A stretch of 64,000 bases of DNA from Arundinibacter roseus (GCF_004348825.1 NZ_SMJU01000011.1:62001-126000), one strand, 5' to 3'; counted from the first letter of the stretch, positions 26,942 through 36,768 are shown. Made by a program: numbers and translations. The notes: a model not told the origin generated them from the letters alone.

Positions 26942-26970
26942 AGCCGGCGACGGGTCCAGCGTCACCGGCT
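26942..26970. other. Hairpin between fecR and susC of locus B
   Basis: 11-bp GC-rich inverted repeat (26942-26952 with 26960-26970, one C-A mismatch) and a 7-nt loop, 96 bp before the susC start. No U-tract follows, so full termination is unlikely. Its position mirrors the hairpin of locus A. Confidence 0.5.
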
Positions 26971-27065
26971 CAGAATGTTCCCTTGTTGTGATTGTAGCAC
27001 AAACCACTTGTCATGGTTGCAGGGAGCGTTTTTGTGTCGTCTAAACCTCAAAAACTTTGTAAAAA

Positions 27066-30000
27066 ATGAAGAAATCCTTACAAAAGCAAAAAAAACTACT
27101 GGTTCTCATGAGAATCTCGCTCGTACAGCTTTGCATTGCGGTGATTTTTGCGGGTTTTTCCCTCGCACGGGATGCCTCCGCTCAGGAATTGCTGAACCAG
27201 AAAATAAGCCTGATAGCGGTTAATCAGAATATCAGAAGTGTCCTTTCTGAGATTGAGCAAAAAGCAAATGTACGGTTTACGTATCGTCCAAAGCTGCTCA
27301 CAAATCAACAGAAAATTAGCATTAACGTTAGCAACGAACCGTTGGGAGATGCACTCGAACAAATCCTGGCACCACTGCAAATAAAATACCGGGTGATTGG
27401 TAAAGAAATCGTGCTGAGCCCGTTAGCTTCCTCCTACGCTGCTCCTTCGCCTTTTTCCATCGTCCCCATCGTAATACCCGACCGACTGATTTCGGGGATT
27501 GTTACTGACGATAAAGGGGAAGCTCTGCCGGGGGTCAGCATTGTCCTGAAAGGGACCCAACGCGGCACCACCACCGAAGCAAACGGCAAATACTCCATCA
27601 ACCTGCCAGACGGACCCGCCACCCTGATCTTCTCCTTTGTGGGCTATACGTCCCAGGAAATAGCGGTGGGAAACCAGACCCAGCTCAACATTATTCTTGA
27701 GGCCGATACCAAGTCGCTGGAAGAAGTGGTGGTGGTTGGGTACGGTACCCAGCAAAAGAAAGACCTCACAGGTGCTGTGTCCATGGTGCAGGGCGATGCG
27801 ATCACTAATCGTAAAACCACCCAGATTTCGCAGGCTTTGCAGGGTACCATGCCGGGCGTGATGGTGACGCGCAGCAGCAACGCTCCGGGTGCTACTGCCC
27901 AAATCCGCGTTCGGGGAATTACTACCATCACCGATGCAGGCGCCAATCCGCTCATCATCATGGACGGAGTACCTATCGATGATATTAACAGCATTAACCC
28001 CAACGACGTAGAAAGTATCTCGGTATTGAAGGATGCCGCCTCAGCTTCTATCTATGGCTCACGGGCTGCCGCAGGGGTAATTCTGGTAACGACCAAACGG
28101 GCCAAAAACGGACAGCTCAACCTGGATTATACTGCTGAGTACGGTTTTGAAAAACCTACCCGGCTCCCCGATTATGTGGATGCCGTACGCTTCATGCAGC
28201 TCTCCAACGAGCTTCGCTGGAACGACAATAATAACAATACAAATGAGTACCCTACCTTCGCCAAAGACCTCATTGACAACTACGGGCAGCTGCATGCCGA
28301 CAATCCGGACCTGAACCCCAATACCGACTGGCGATCGTTGATATTACGCAATTCAGCTCCAAGGAGCAGCCATATTCTGGGTATCTCTGCCTCAGGAAAA
28401 GCCATCAGTACCCGCGTATCACTTGGATATGATAAAACCGAAGCACTCTATGACAACCGCGACTACCAGCGCGTGACGGCCCGGATCAATAACGACATCA
28501 TCATCAACAAGTTTCTATCGGCAGCCGTGGATCTGAACTTTCGGCGCGTGGCCGTCAGGCAACCCACCGTAGATCCGCTTTACCGGGTGGGTATCACACC
28601 ACCCATTTACGCGGCCCAATGGGCTGATGGTAGGCTAGCGTCTGGTAAAGACGGAGACAACATCTACGGTATGCTGCACAACGGGGGGTTCAACCATGCC
28701 TGGTATAATCAGGTAGGGGGAAAAATAGGCCTGGACTTTAAACCCATCGAAGGGTTAAAACTCTCCGGGGTACTTTCTCCCTTTTTCAGCTTCGATAAAG
28801 TAAAGGACTTCCGAACACGGGTGCCTTTTACGGCCTGGAACGACCCCAATCTTCAGGTGGGATACCTCAACGGCTACAACCAAACCAACCTATCCGAGGC
28901 CCGCAACGACAACTATCGCTATACAACGCAGTTTCTGGCCAACTACGACAAGCAAATTGGCAAGAACAGTTTTAGTCTGCTGGCTGGCTATGAGTACTTT
29001 TATGCCTTCAACGAAAATCTCAGCGCTTCACGAAATCAGTACCTGCTAAGCTCCTACCCTTACCTGGATATTGGTCCCCTTGAATTCAGAAATAATGGCG
29101 GCGGAGCCTCAGAAAACGCCTACCGTTCCTGGTTTGGGCGGGTGATGTACAACTACAACAGCAAGTATTTATTCCAGGCTAACATCCGCTACGATGCTTC
29201 CTCTCGATTTGCCCCGGGTTACCGATGGGGTGCCTTCCCTTCGTTTTCGGCGGGATGGACCGTTTCTGAAGAATCTTTCATGAAAGGGGCGGTTTCCAAA
29301 TGGTTGCCTTACCTAAAGCTTCGGGCCTCCTGGGGCTCGCTGGGCAACGAGCGTATTGGCAACTACCCATACCACTCCATCCTGCAGTTTGAGAATAATA
29401 CCCTGTTCTACCAGGGCAGCAACGTCGTATCGGCTCAGTCAGCTGCTCAGTGGCAATATGCCATTCGGAATATTTCCTGGGAAACAACCGAGTCGTTTGA
29501 TGTTGGTTTTGATGCCCATTTTTTCAGGGATCGCCTTAAAGTAACGGGCGACTATTACAAGAAAACCACCCGCGACATGTTGCTCGAGCTGCAGATCCCC
29601 ATGTTCCTGGGCTTTGATAACCCCAATCAAAACACCGGTATCATGCAGACCCACGGATGGGAAGGGCAGATTAGCTGGAACGATCGCAAAGGCGATCTGA
29701 GCTACTCAGCCTCCTTCAATCTCTCCGATTTTCGTTCCAGAATGGGCGATTTGGGTGGAACAGAGTTTCTCGGCGACCAAATAAAGATCCAGGGAAGCGA
29801 ATTCAATGAATGGTTCGGCTACGTTTCTGATGGTCTTTATCAAACACAGGATGAAGTTGATAATTCACCTAAACTCAACGCAAATGTTAAGCCAGGTGAC
29901 GTAAAATATAAAGACATAAGCGGACCCGACGGTATACCTGACGGCCGCATCTCGCCCGAGTACGACCGCGTTTTGCTGGGTGGCTCGCTACCCCGTCTCA

Positions 30001-30476
30001 TGTACGGAGCAAATTTTAACCTTAACTACAAAGGCTGGAGTCTGGGGGTTGTTCTACAAGGTGTAGGCAAGCAGAATTCACGTCTGGGCTCGCATATTGT
30101 AAGGCCTTTGCAGGAAAACTGGGGAAATTTTCCAGCTATCCTCGATGGAAACTCATGGAGCAAATACAACTCCGAAGAGCAGAACCGCACTGCCATTTAC
30201 CCCCGATATACCAATACGCTGGCAGGCAACAACTACGCCATGTCCGACTTCTGGCTTATAAACGGCGGATACTTCCGGTTGAAAAACATCAGCCTTAGCT
30301 ACAATATCCCCAACAATCTGACCAAACCTATTGGCATCCAAAACCTCCGGCTGTACGGGACTGCAACCGACGTATTTTCCATCCATAACTTCCCCAAAGG
30401 CTGGGACCCAGAAATGAGCTCTTTTGCCTACCCGATCACCACTTCTATCGTTTTTGGGGTTTCTGTTCAATTTTAA
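27066..30476 (+). CDS. SusC/RagA TonB-linked outer-membrane transporter with N-terminal STN domain
   Basis: A 1136-residue SusC-family transporter for locus B. Domains: signal segment ending ARDASAQE, STN domain (about 45-120, LNQKISLIAVNQNIRSVLSE), carboxypeptidase-regulatory-like sandwich from about 142 (LISGIVTDDKGEALPGVSI), plug from about 222 (EEVVVVGYGTQQKKDLTGAV), and a barrel ending SIVFGVSVQF. The STN domain shows that it signals to the FecR encoded upstream. It shares its architecture with the locus A SusC, but the barrels differ markedly, so the substrates are probably different. Confidence 0.96.
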   Translation: MKKSLQKQKKLLVLMRISLVQLCIAVIFAGFSLARDASAQELLNQKISLIAVNQNIRSVLSEIEQKANVRFTYRPKLLTNQQKISINVSNEPLGDALEQILAPLQIKYRVIGKEIVLSPLASSYAAPSPFSIVPIVIPDRLISGIVTDDKGEALPGVSIVLKGTQRGTTTEANGKYSINLPDGPATLIFSFVGYTSQEIAVGNQTQLNIILEADTKSLEEVVVVGYGTQQKKDLTGAVSMVQGDAITNRKTTQISQALQGTMPGVMVTRSSNAPGATAQIRVRGITTITDAGANPLIIMDGVPIDDINSINPNDVESISVLKDAASASIYGSRAAAGVILVTTKRAKNGQLNLDYTAEYGFEKPTRLPDYVDAVRFMQLSNELRWNDNNNNTNEYPTFAKDLIDNYGQLHADNPDLNPNTDWRSLILRNSAPRSSHILGISASGKAISTRVSLGYDKTEALYDNRDYQRVTARINNDIIINKFLSAAVDLNFRRVAVRQPTVDPLYRVGITPPIYAAQWADGRLASGKDGDNIYGMLHNGGFNHAWYNQVGGKIGLDFKPIEGLKLSGVLSPFFSFDKVKDFRTRVPFTAWNDPNLQVGYLNGYNQTNLSEARNDNYRYTTQFLANYDKQIGKNSFSLLAGYEYFYAFNENLSASRNQYLLSSYPYLDIGPLEFRNNGGGASENAYRSWFGRVMYNYNSKYLFQANIRYDASSRFAPGYRWGAFPSFSAGWTVSEESFMKGAVSKWLPYLKLRASWGSLGNERIGNYPYHSILQFENNTLFYQGSNVVSAQSAAQWQYAIRNISWETTESFDVGFDAHFFRDRLKVTGDYYKKTTRDMLLELQIPMFLGFDNPNQNTGIMQTHGWEGQISWNDRKGDLSYSASFNLSDFRSRMGDLGGTEFLGDQIKIQGSEFNEWFGYVSDGLYQTQDEVDNSPKLNANVKPGDVKYKDISGPDGIPDGRISPEYDRVLLGGSLPRLMYGANFNLNYKGWSLGVVLQGVGKQNSRLGSHIVRPLQENWGNFPAILDGNSWSKYNSEEQNRTAIYPRYTNTLAGNNYAMSDFWLINGGYFRLKNISLSYNIPNNLTKPIGIQNLRLYGTATDVFSIHNFPKGWDPEMSSFAYPITTSIVFGVSVQF

Positions 30477-30488
30477 TCTGCATTTCTC

Positions 30489-32177
30489 ATGAAAATCAAT
30501 ATACTTTCCTTTTGCACGCTATTTCTTGCGCTCATCTCCTGCGATTCGCTCGACCTGAATCCCCTCTCGCAGGGGTCCAGCGAAACCTGGAACTCCAACG
30601 CCGAAGAAATCGAGATGTCTCTGAATGGAATTTACAAGGATGCCTTCTGGATGACAGACGACGACGCCTGGACCGACGACCGAAACCAACGGGATGCCCT
30701 GACCGATATAACAAACGCAACACTAACCGGTCAGTCAGGCTTTATTCGGACCTGGTGGCTCAATACTTACAAAGCAATTTCGCGAGTGAACCTGGTGATC
30801 AATAGCCTCGACCGCGCCTCGGGCACACTTACGGTACAGCAAAAAGACCGCTACCTGGCAGAAGCCCGGTACTTGCGGGCCTGTCAGTATTCCCGCTTAC
30901 TTTCGCATTTTGGTAACGTTGTTTATACCGACGAGCCTCTGGACATTGAGCAAGCACTGGCTTTGAAACAGTCGGATCCACAATTGGTTCTTCAAAAAAT
31001 CTACGAGGATTTTGATTTTGCCGCTGCCCATCTGGCTACTAGTTTCAGCAACTCTCAGGTCAAACGCGCAACGGCGGGTGCCGCCCTGGCCATGAAGGCC
31101 CGAATCGCCTTACATAGTGGCGACTGGGCCACAGCCAGTCGGGCTGCCAAAGCCTGTATGGACCTGGGAACGTACCGGCTTCATTCCGATTTTGGTGATT
31201 TGTTTTTGACCAAAACGAAGAATTCCAATGAAACGATCGTAAGTCTACCCCGATCCATCGCATTGAACGTGACCCTCGGCGGACGGCAGGACTACGTACC
31301 ACGCCTGGCGGGTGGCTGGGGAGCCATCTATCCTTCGTGGGAGCTTTTCTGCGCTTTCCTGTGTACCGACGGGCTGCCCATAGACGAATCATCCTTGTTC
31401 AATCCGCGCGAACCATTCAAAAACCGTGATCCACGTTGTACGGCTACTATTGTTGAGTTCAATACGCCTCACCTGGGCTTCATTTACCAGCCCCACCCCG
31501 ACTCCCTGCGAGTATTAAACCTCAACACGAACGCACTTGTGCTCAACAACGACACCCGCACCAATGCCCAGTTTGCCTCGTTCAACGGACTGCTTTGGAA
31601 AAAAGGCGTGGCCGATGACTGGCGTCAGAATAACTGGCAGATCGAACAGGAAAAAATCATCATCCGCTATGCCGACGTGCTGCTCATGTATGCCGAAGCA
31701 AAAATAGAACTCAACGAAATTGATCAGTCCGTGCTGGATGCAATTAATGCGGTGCGGGCCCGGGCGTACAAAGTGAATCCGTCCAGTACAGCGGACTATC
31801 CTGCCGTTACTTCGCAAAGCCAAAGCGAGCTGCGCCGGATTGTACGGGTGGAACGCCGCATGGAGTTTGCCCTGGAAGGCATTCGGTATATGGACATCAT
31901 CCGCTGGGGACTGGCAGATAAAGTACTTAACCTACCTGTTTACGGGATGCTTGACCCCAACGATCTTCGCCAAAAAGTAGTAAGGCCCGGATTGTGGTTT
32001 TTCCCACAGGTACCTGAGATCGATGAAGATGGAGTGGCTGATTTCGAACCTATGTACCAGGCGGGACTCATCAAGCAGGTCGCCATTCGGAAGTTCGACG
32101 CCACGCGCCAGTACCTGTGGCCCATTCCTACTCCGGAGGTACTTACGAGTGGTTTGGTCCAAAATCCTAACTATTAA
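30489..32177 (+). CDS. SusD/RagB-family outer-membrane glycan-binding lipoprotein
   Basis: A 562-residue SusD homologue beginning 12 bp after SusC. The signal MKINILSFCTLFLALISC ends in a textbook lipobox (LISC), followed by DSLDLNPLSQG. SusD hallmarks include the tetratricopeptide-like AEARYLRACQYSRLLSHFG and IIRYADVLLMYAEAKIEL, and the final LWPIPTPEVLTSGLVQNPNY. It would cap the SusC channel and select the glycan. It is the last standard component before the unrecognised 824-residue exported protein. Confidence 0.95.
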   Translation: MKINILSFCTLFLALISCDSLDLNPLSQGSSETWNSNAEEIEMSLNGIYKDAFWMTDDDAWTDDRNQRDALTDITNATLTGQSGFIRTWWLNTYKAISRVNLVINSLDRASGTLTVQQKDRYLAEARYLRACQYSRLLSHFGNVVYTDEPLDIEQALALKQSDPQLVLQKIYEDFDFAAAHLATSFSNSQVKRATAGAALAMKARIALHSGDWATASRAAKACMDLGTYRLHSDFGDLFLTKTKNSNETIVSLPRSIALNVTLGGRQDYVPRLAGGWGAIYPSWELFCAFLCTDGLPIDESSLFNPREPFKNRDPRCTATIVEFNTPHLGFIYQPHPDSLRVLNLNTNALVLNNDTRTNAQFASFNGLLWKKGVADDWRQNNWQIEQEKIIIRYADVLLMYAEAKIELNEIDQSVLDAINAVRARAYKVNPSSTADYPAVTSQSQSELRRIVRVERRMEFALEGIRYMDIIRWGLADKVLNLPVYGMLDPNDLRQKVVRPGLWFFPQVPEIDEDGVADFEPMYQAGLIKQVAIRKFDATRQYLWPIPTPEVLTSGLVQNPNY

Positions 32178-32236
32178 TCCTGGCTTCACCCAAACTAGCA
32201 CGATATAAGACATTTACAGGTAAATCAGGCCTTTTA

Positions 32237-32290
32237 AGCCACGGTTTAATCTTATTCAAATTCATAATCCGTGGCTACTATTTTTTATTT
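32237..32290 (+). terminator. Possible terminator after SusD of locus B
   Basis: 8-bp inverted repeat (32237-32244 with 32269-32276) followed by a T-rich run (ACTATTTTTTATTTA). The long loop makes it weak, so it may only attenuate transcription into the next gene. Confidence 0.4.
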
Positions 32291-32359
32291 ACTTTCGGGA
32301 AGTGTGGGATTATCCTAATGCCTGCTTTCCGAAAGTTTTTCCCAAAATAAAATACTGAA

Positions 32360-34834
32360 ATGCAGAAAAAGCACTTTACAAACATCTTCCAGGGGATATT
32401 GGGAGCAATATGCCTTACGGCTGCAACAACCTATGCCCAACCCAAACCCAGACAAATCAGCGGCATTTATCCGCATTTGGCCTACTACAACAACGAAGGT
32501 GAATGCGGCACCGGAGCCGTGGTGCCCTGGGCGGGGCGCTTGTGGGTCATTACCTACGGGCCGCACCTTCCCTATGGATCGTCTGATAAACTGTACGAAA
32601 TCACGCCTGATTTACAGCGGACGATTCGCCCGGAAAGCGTAGGAGGCACTCCCGCAAACCGCATGATACACCGCGAAACTAACCAACTTTTTATTGGCCC
32701 GTACGCCATTGATGCACAGCGCAACGTCCGGACAATTCCTTACTCTGAAGCGCCGGGCCGGCATACGGGGCTGGCTCGTCATTTGACTGACCCGGCTAAT
32801 AAAATTCTATTGGCCACAATGGAGGAGGGTTTTTACGAGGTAGATGTCAAAACGTTACAAACTAAACTGCTCTACACCGATGGCAATGTGTTACGAAAAG
32901 AAAAGGACATGCAGCAATTTGGTCCTCTGTTGCCAGGAGCACACGGCAAGGGGTATTATTCTGGGCAAGGCGTGGCGGTCTATTCCAACAATGGCGAGGC
33001 TTCGCCGGAAGCACTCAAACAGTTCGATATTAAGTCAGGAGCACTGACCGAATGGGATGGTAAGGACTGGAAAGTCGTTCGCCGAAATCAATTTGTAGAG
33101 GTAACTGGTCCCGGTGGCATTTACGGAAATCCCAACCCCGCCACTGACCCCATCTGGGCCACGGGCTGGGATCACAAATCGGTCCTGCTTGGCGTACGGG
33201 ATGCTAAACTGGGATGGAGCTTTTACCGCCTGCCCAAAGCAAGCCACAGCTACGACGGTGCCCACGGCTGGAACACCGAATGGCCGCGCATCCGGGATGT
33301 AGGTCCGGAGGGCAAACCCGATTACCTGATGACCATGCACGGCATGTTCTGGCGTTTTCCCCAAACTTTTACTGCCAAAAATTCTGCTGGTATTCGGCCA
33401 CGATCAGCCTATCTGAAAGTCATTGGCGATTTTACACGCTGGCAGGATGGCCTGGTGTTTGGTTGCGACGATTCAGCCCAAAAGGAGTTTTTGAATAAGC
33501 GGAAAATGAAGGGCGATATCGAAGGACCCGGACAATCCAATTCTAACCTGTGGTTTACCTCGGGGAATAAACCCGATGAACTTGGCCCCAATACGGCACA
33601 GGGGGCGGTGTGGCTCTCGGAAAAAATTGAGGCAAACCAGGCCTCCGAACCGTTTCTTTTTGCCGGTTGGCCTACCCGCATGGCATGGGTACACAACGAA
33701 GGCACTCAACCCGCCGAGTTTACTTTCGAGGTTGATAGAGACGGCAAAGGGAAATGGCAAAAATTAAAATCCGTGCGGGCAAAGGCCGGTCAGGCAGTAG
33801 CTGTGACTTTTTCCCAGGGCGACGCAGGCGAATGGATTCGGGTTAAAACCAATCAAACTACTCAAACCACCGTTAATTTTAATTATACTGATGATGCCCG
33901 GTTTCAGTCCGCTACTGACCCCATGTTTAGTGGCCTTGCCAACCTAAGCAGCGCCTCTTATTCAGGCGGATTACTATATGGATTGGGAGAAAATCGTCGC
34001 GCATTGGGTCTGCTGGCGGGTAAAATTCAGAACGGTATTTTTTCGGAAACCGGCTACTACGAATTAGACAGCGCGTTGAATCTTCTTCCAAAAAAAGACC
34101 CTAAAACCGCCGGGGTTATCCGTCAAAAATTCGCGATTCCAAAGGATGTTCTCACCGTGGATGACGCTTCCGTGCTGGTCATTGATGACAGTGGTCGTCG
34201 GTGGCGGCTGCCCCTGGGAGCTTCTGAATTTACCAATAAAACCAGGCAGGCAATTCTCCGCATTGATCGGGAAGTAGCTACCGAACGGGATTTGCTCAAT
34301 GCCCACGGTACATTCTACGAACTCCCGGCCGAGAATGCCGACGGTTACGCTAAAATCCGCCCCGTGGCCTCTCACGACCGTGCCATTCATGACTATGCCT
34401 CCTACCGCGGACTATTGGTTATGACCGGACTTGACGACCGCGTACAGCCTTCGGAGCATATTCTTACCTCGGCAGACGGGCTGGCCAAAATCTGGGCCGG
34501 AACCATTGATGATCTGTGGAAACTGGGAAAACCTACCGGACAGGGCGGCCCCTGGAAAAACTCAGCGGTGAAAGCCAACATCCCTTCTGATCCCTATCTG
34601 ATTGGATTTTATGATCAGAAAAGTCTTAAACTTTCGCACAACGCACAGCAGCCCGTCACGTTTCGGATGGAGGTAAATCCAATTGGGCATGGTCCATGGA
34701 TGACTTACCAGGAACTGACCGTAAAACCCGGAGAAACGCTTGATTTCACGTTTCCCAAAGAATTTCAGGCCCGCTGGATTCGCTTTATGACCAATCAACC
34801 CTGTGAGGCTACGGCCTGGCTGACGTATAAGTAA
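32360..34834 (+). CDS. Exported 824-residue protein with a large internal duplication, unknown function
   Basis: I do not recognise the family. The N-terminus is a signal peptide ending TTYAQ. Residues about 30-270 look beta-rich and propeller-like (GTGAVVPWAGRLWVITYGP, ETNQLFIGPYAIDA, GLARHLTDPANKILLATMEE). Two long segments are then clearly related: about 274-510 and about 603-823. Paired landmarks are LGWSFYRLPKAS with GRRWRLPLGAS; HGMFWRFP with HGTFYELP; WQDGLVFGCDD with YRGLLVMTGLDD; SEPFLFAGW with SDPYLIGFY; and EWIRVKTNQ with RWIRFMTNQ. The repeat ends look like a beta-sandwich module. It follows SusCD by 182 bp in the same direction and is the only enzyme-like gene of locus B, so a glycan-binding or glycan-cleaving role is likely but unproven. 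Confidence 0.85.
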   Translation: MQKKHFTNIFQGILGAICLTAATTYAQPKPRQISGIYPHLAYYNNEGECGTGAVVPWAGRLWVITYGPHLPYGSSDKLYEITPDLQRTIRPESVGGTPANRMIHRETNQLFIGPYAIDAQRNVRTIPYSEAPGRHTGLARHLTDPANKILLATMEEGFYEVDVKTLQTKLLYTDGNVLRKEKDMQQFGPLLPGAHGKGYYSGQGVAVYSNNGEASPEALKQFDIKSGALTEWDGKDWKVVRRNQFVEVTGPGGIYGNPNPATDPIWATGWDHKSVLLGVRDAKLGWSFYRLPKASHSYDGAHGWNTEWPRIRDVGPEGKPDYLMTMHGMFWRFPQTFTAKNSAGIRPRSAYLKVIGDFTRWQDGLVFGCDDSAQKEFLNKRKMKGDIEGPGQSNSNLWFTSGNKPDELGPNTAQGAVWLSEKIEANQASEPFLFAGWPTRMAWVHNEGTQPAEFTFEVDRDGKGKWQKLKSVRAKAGQAVAVTFSQGDAGEWIRVKTNQTTQTTVNFNYTDDARFQSATDPMFSGLANLSSASYSGGLLYGLGENRRALGLLAGKIQNGIFSETGYYELDSALNLLPKKDPKTAGVIRQKFAIPKDVLTVDDASVLVIDDSGRRWRLPLGASEFTNKTRQAILRIDREVATERDLLNAHGTFYELPAENADGYAKIRPVASHDRAIHDYASYRGLLVMTGLDDRVQPSEHILTSADGLAKIWAGTIDDLWKLGKPTGQGGPWKNSAVKANIPSDPYLIGFYDQKSLKLSHNAQQPVTFRMEVNPIGHGPWMTYQELTVKPGETLDFTFPKEFQARWIRFMTNQPCEATAWLTYK

Positions 34835-35020
34835 AGAAATAATTTCTGCCCTAGGGATAGAGAAAAAATCAGGGCCAATTACCTCAGAAAATTTTTTAAC
34901 CCGAAAGCTTATGCGGATAAAATGCACAATCTGGTGAATCAGGAAATTTAGCTTTCTGTACTGAATTACTCCCGAACGTTATTCCCAGTAATCAAGAATC
35001 TACTTTAACTTCTAAGAAGG

Positions 35021-35043
35021 AAGCCCCGAAAGGGGCTTTTTTT
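35021..35043 (+). terminator. Rho-independent terminator of locus B
   Basis: A 7-bp GC-rich stem AAGCCCC/GGGGCTT with a GAAA tetraloop is followed directly by a T run (TTTTT). It lies about 190 bp after the 824-residue protein gene and is oriented to end plus-strand transcription. Confidence 0.85.
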
Positions 35044-35137
35044 GTAGAAGTAGCCAAAAAATGATCCTGGTCCCACTTAACTTCTTTTACTGCCAATAGA
35101 TTTTGACCACTCTCAAAGTGATGAGCATGGTCGACAG

Positions 35138-35219
35138 TTTGGTATCGACAAGGCCTAATGTAGGATATTTGGTATTGATTGTCGGCTGTATACTGATGAT
35201 GAATCGGTTTGGTATCGAC
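35138..35219. repeat. Three phased 12-bp direct repeats
   Basis: TTTGGTATCGAC occurs at 35138-35149 and 35208-35219, with a two-mismatch copy TTTGGTATTGAT at 35168-35179. The start spacings are 30 and 40 bp, near whole helical turns. No gene starts nearby, so the role is unclear; protein-binding sites or a decayed element are possible. Confidence 0.5.
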
Positions 35220-35388
35220 TAAACTTTACGCGTATTTCGAATTAGGACAACTGCATTTTCTAACAGGTGGTAACAAATTTTGTGTAAAGTACAGCACCTG
35301 CGCCCATGTTGCTGAGAAAGATAAACTAAGTAAAAAAGCAATACTGAAAAAATTGCCTGCTTTTTGAACCATCCAAATAATTCATTTA

Positions 35389-36768
35389 TTATTTGACGAT
35401 CGGCATGTTTGCATCCACGTTTTTAAGCCAATCAGTCAGTTTTTGATGCATCTGCTGCGCTTTGGAGGTATTGGTTTTGCTCAAATCGTTGGTTTCAGAT
35501 TCATCTTCCCGTAGATTAAACAGGGCAATCTCGTTGGTTTCATAACTTTTGGTAAGTTTCCAGTCTCCTTCCCTGATGGCTCCCGACGGACGGCTTAACT
35601 GATTACTGAAATGAGGATAATGCCAAAAAATGGGCCCACGCTCAAAATTGGCTTGCGGGTTTTTGAGTAAAGGATAAAAACTTTTTGCATCGAGCATCAC
35701 CTCCTGCTTTTGCCCCAGCATTTCTAAAAGCGTAGGCGTGTAATCTGTGTTTGTAAAGTAGCGATCGCAAATTTGATCTGGGGCGATGACTCCCTGGTGT
35801 GAAATTATGGTTGGTACCCGGATACCGCCTTCGTAGGTAAATCCTTTCCATTTGCACAGGTTGCCCGCTGTCGTTGGTATGGGGCCAAGTTCGGGAATTC
35901 CTACGCCGCCGTTGTCGGACGTAAATACAATTAATGTATTTCCCATTAACCCCTTCTCTTCCAGGAGTTTGACTAGCCGGCCTACCCCCTCGTCCATGCT
36001 TTCGATCATGGCGGCGTAATAAGGATTATACTTGCCGTCAAACTTTGTGTACTTTCTGAGATATTTACTCACTTTATCACCACGCGGAACCAGAAAAACA
36101 TGCGGAGCCGAATAACACAGGTACAAAAAGAAAGGTTGCCGGGTGTTTGCACTCTTTATGAAATCTAACGCATAGTCGCTGAGCTTATCGGTAAGGTACG
36201 TGGTGCCCCTGTCTTCAAAAACCTTTGTGTAACTGTCTTCATACAAGCTGTAATTGTAGTAGTCCAACCCATTTTTACCAATCATGCGGGAATAGTCAAA
36301 TCCCTGCCCCCAGGGAGCCAGCGTGTCACCGCCACCCAAATGCCATTTACCCACAAAACCCGTTTGATACCCCAGCGGCTTGAGCCGCTCGGCCAGCGTC
36401 ACTTCCGAAGAACTCAGGTATTTTTTCCATTGGGCAGGCAATACCGGTGAGAGTGAATCTGTACGCTCGCCCACCAAAAAATTGGTCAGTTTCAAACGTG
36501 CCGGATATTTACCTGTCATGATGGCAGCTCTTGAAGGCGAGCACACGGGGCAGGCAGCATAACTTTGGGTAAATTTAATGCCGCTTTTGGCCAGTTTATC
36601 CAGGTTTGGGGTTTCGTTATACGGGTTGCCGTAACACCCCAAATCGGCCTGTGCCAAATCATCGGCCAATATAAAAATAATGTTGGGTTTAGCGGTTTGA
36701 GCTACTAAACAAGTATTGTGTAACAGCACCAATAATAAAGAGAGTAAGTAGTGTCTTGTAGTAGTCAT
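35389..36768 (-). CDS. Exported type I sulfatase
   Basis: A 459-residue formylglycine sulfatase. The maturation motif is C76-S-P-S-R in AACPVCSPSRAAIMTG. Other hallmarks are IIFILADDLAQADLGCYG (metal-binding Asp pair), FVGKWHLGGG, and VFTSDNGGVG. A signal peptide ends around CLVAQ. It resembles the locus A sulfatase in overall plan but is distinct. It stands alone between an empty 550-bp region and an empty 690-bp region, so it is probably transcribed by itself. The target glycan is unknown. Confidence 0.92.
   Translation of the reverse strand: MTTTRHYLLSLLLVLLHNTCLVAQTAKPNIIFILADDLAQADLGCYGNPYNETPNLDKLAKSGIKFTQSYAACPVCSPSRAAIMTGKYPARLKLTNFLVGERTDSLSPVLPAQWKKYLSSSEVTLAERLKPLGYQTGFVGKWHLGGGDTLAPWGQGFDYSRMIGKNGLDYYNYSLYEDSYTKVFEDRGTTYLTDKLSDYALDFIKSANTRQPFFLYLCYSAPHVFLVPRGDKVSKYLRKYTKFDGKYNPYYAAMIESMDEGVGRLVKLLEEKGLMGNTLIVFTSDNGGVGIPELGPIPTTAGNLCKWKGFTYEGGIRVPTIISHQGVIAPDQICDRYFTNTDYTPTLLEMLGQKQEVMLDAKSFYPLLKNPQANFERGPIFWHYPHFSNQLSRPSGAIREGDWKLTKSYETNEIALFNLREDESETNDLSKTNTSKAQQMHQKLTDWLKNVDANMPIVK

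Larger units (their letters stand above)
34835..35388. other. Intergenic region with a terminator and phased direct repeats
   Basis: No gene is apparent between the convergent 824-residue protein gene and the sulfatase gene. The region holds a strong terminator at 35021-35043 and three related 12-bp repeats at 35138, 35168 and 35208, described separately. Confidence 0.5.

Noticed and set aside
35138-35219. The three direct repeats as a small CRISPR array
   Set aside because: The repeats are only 12 bp, one copy has two mismatches, the spacers are unequal and no cas genes are present.
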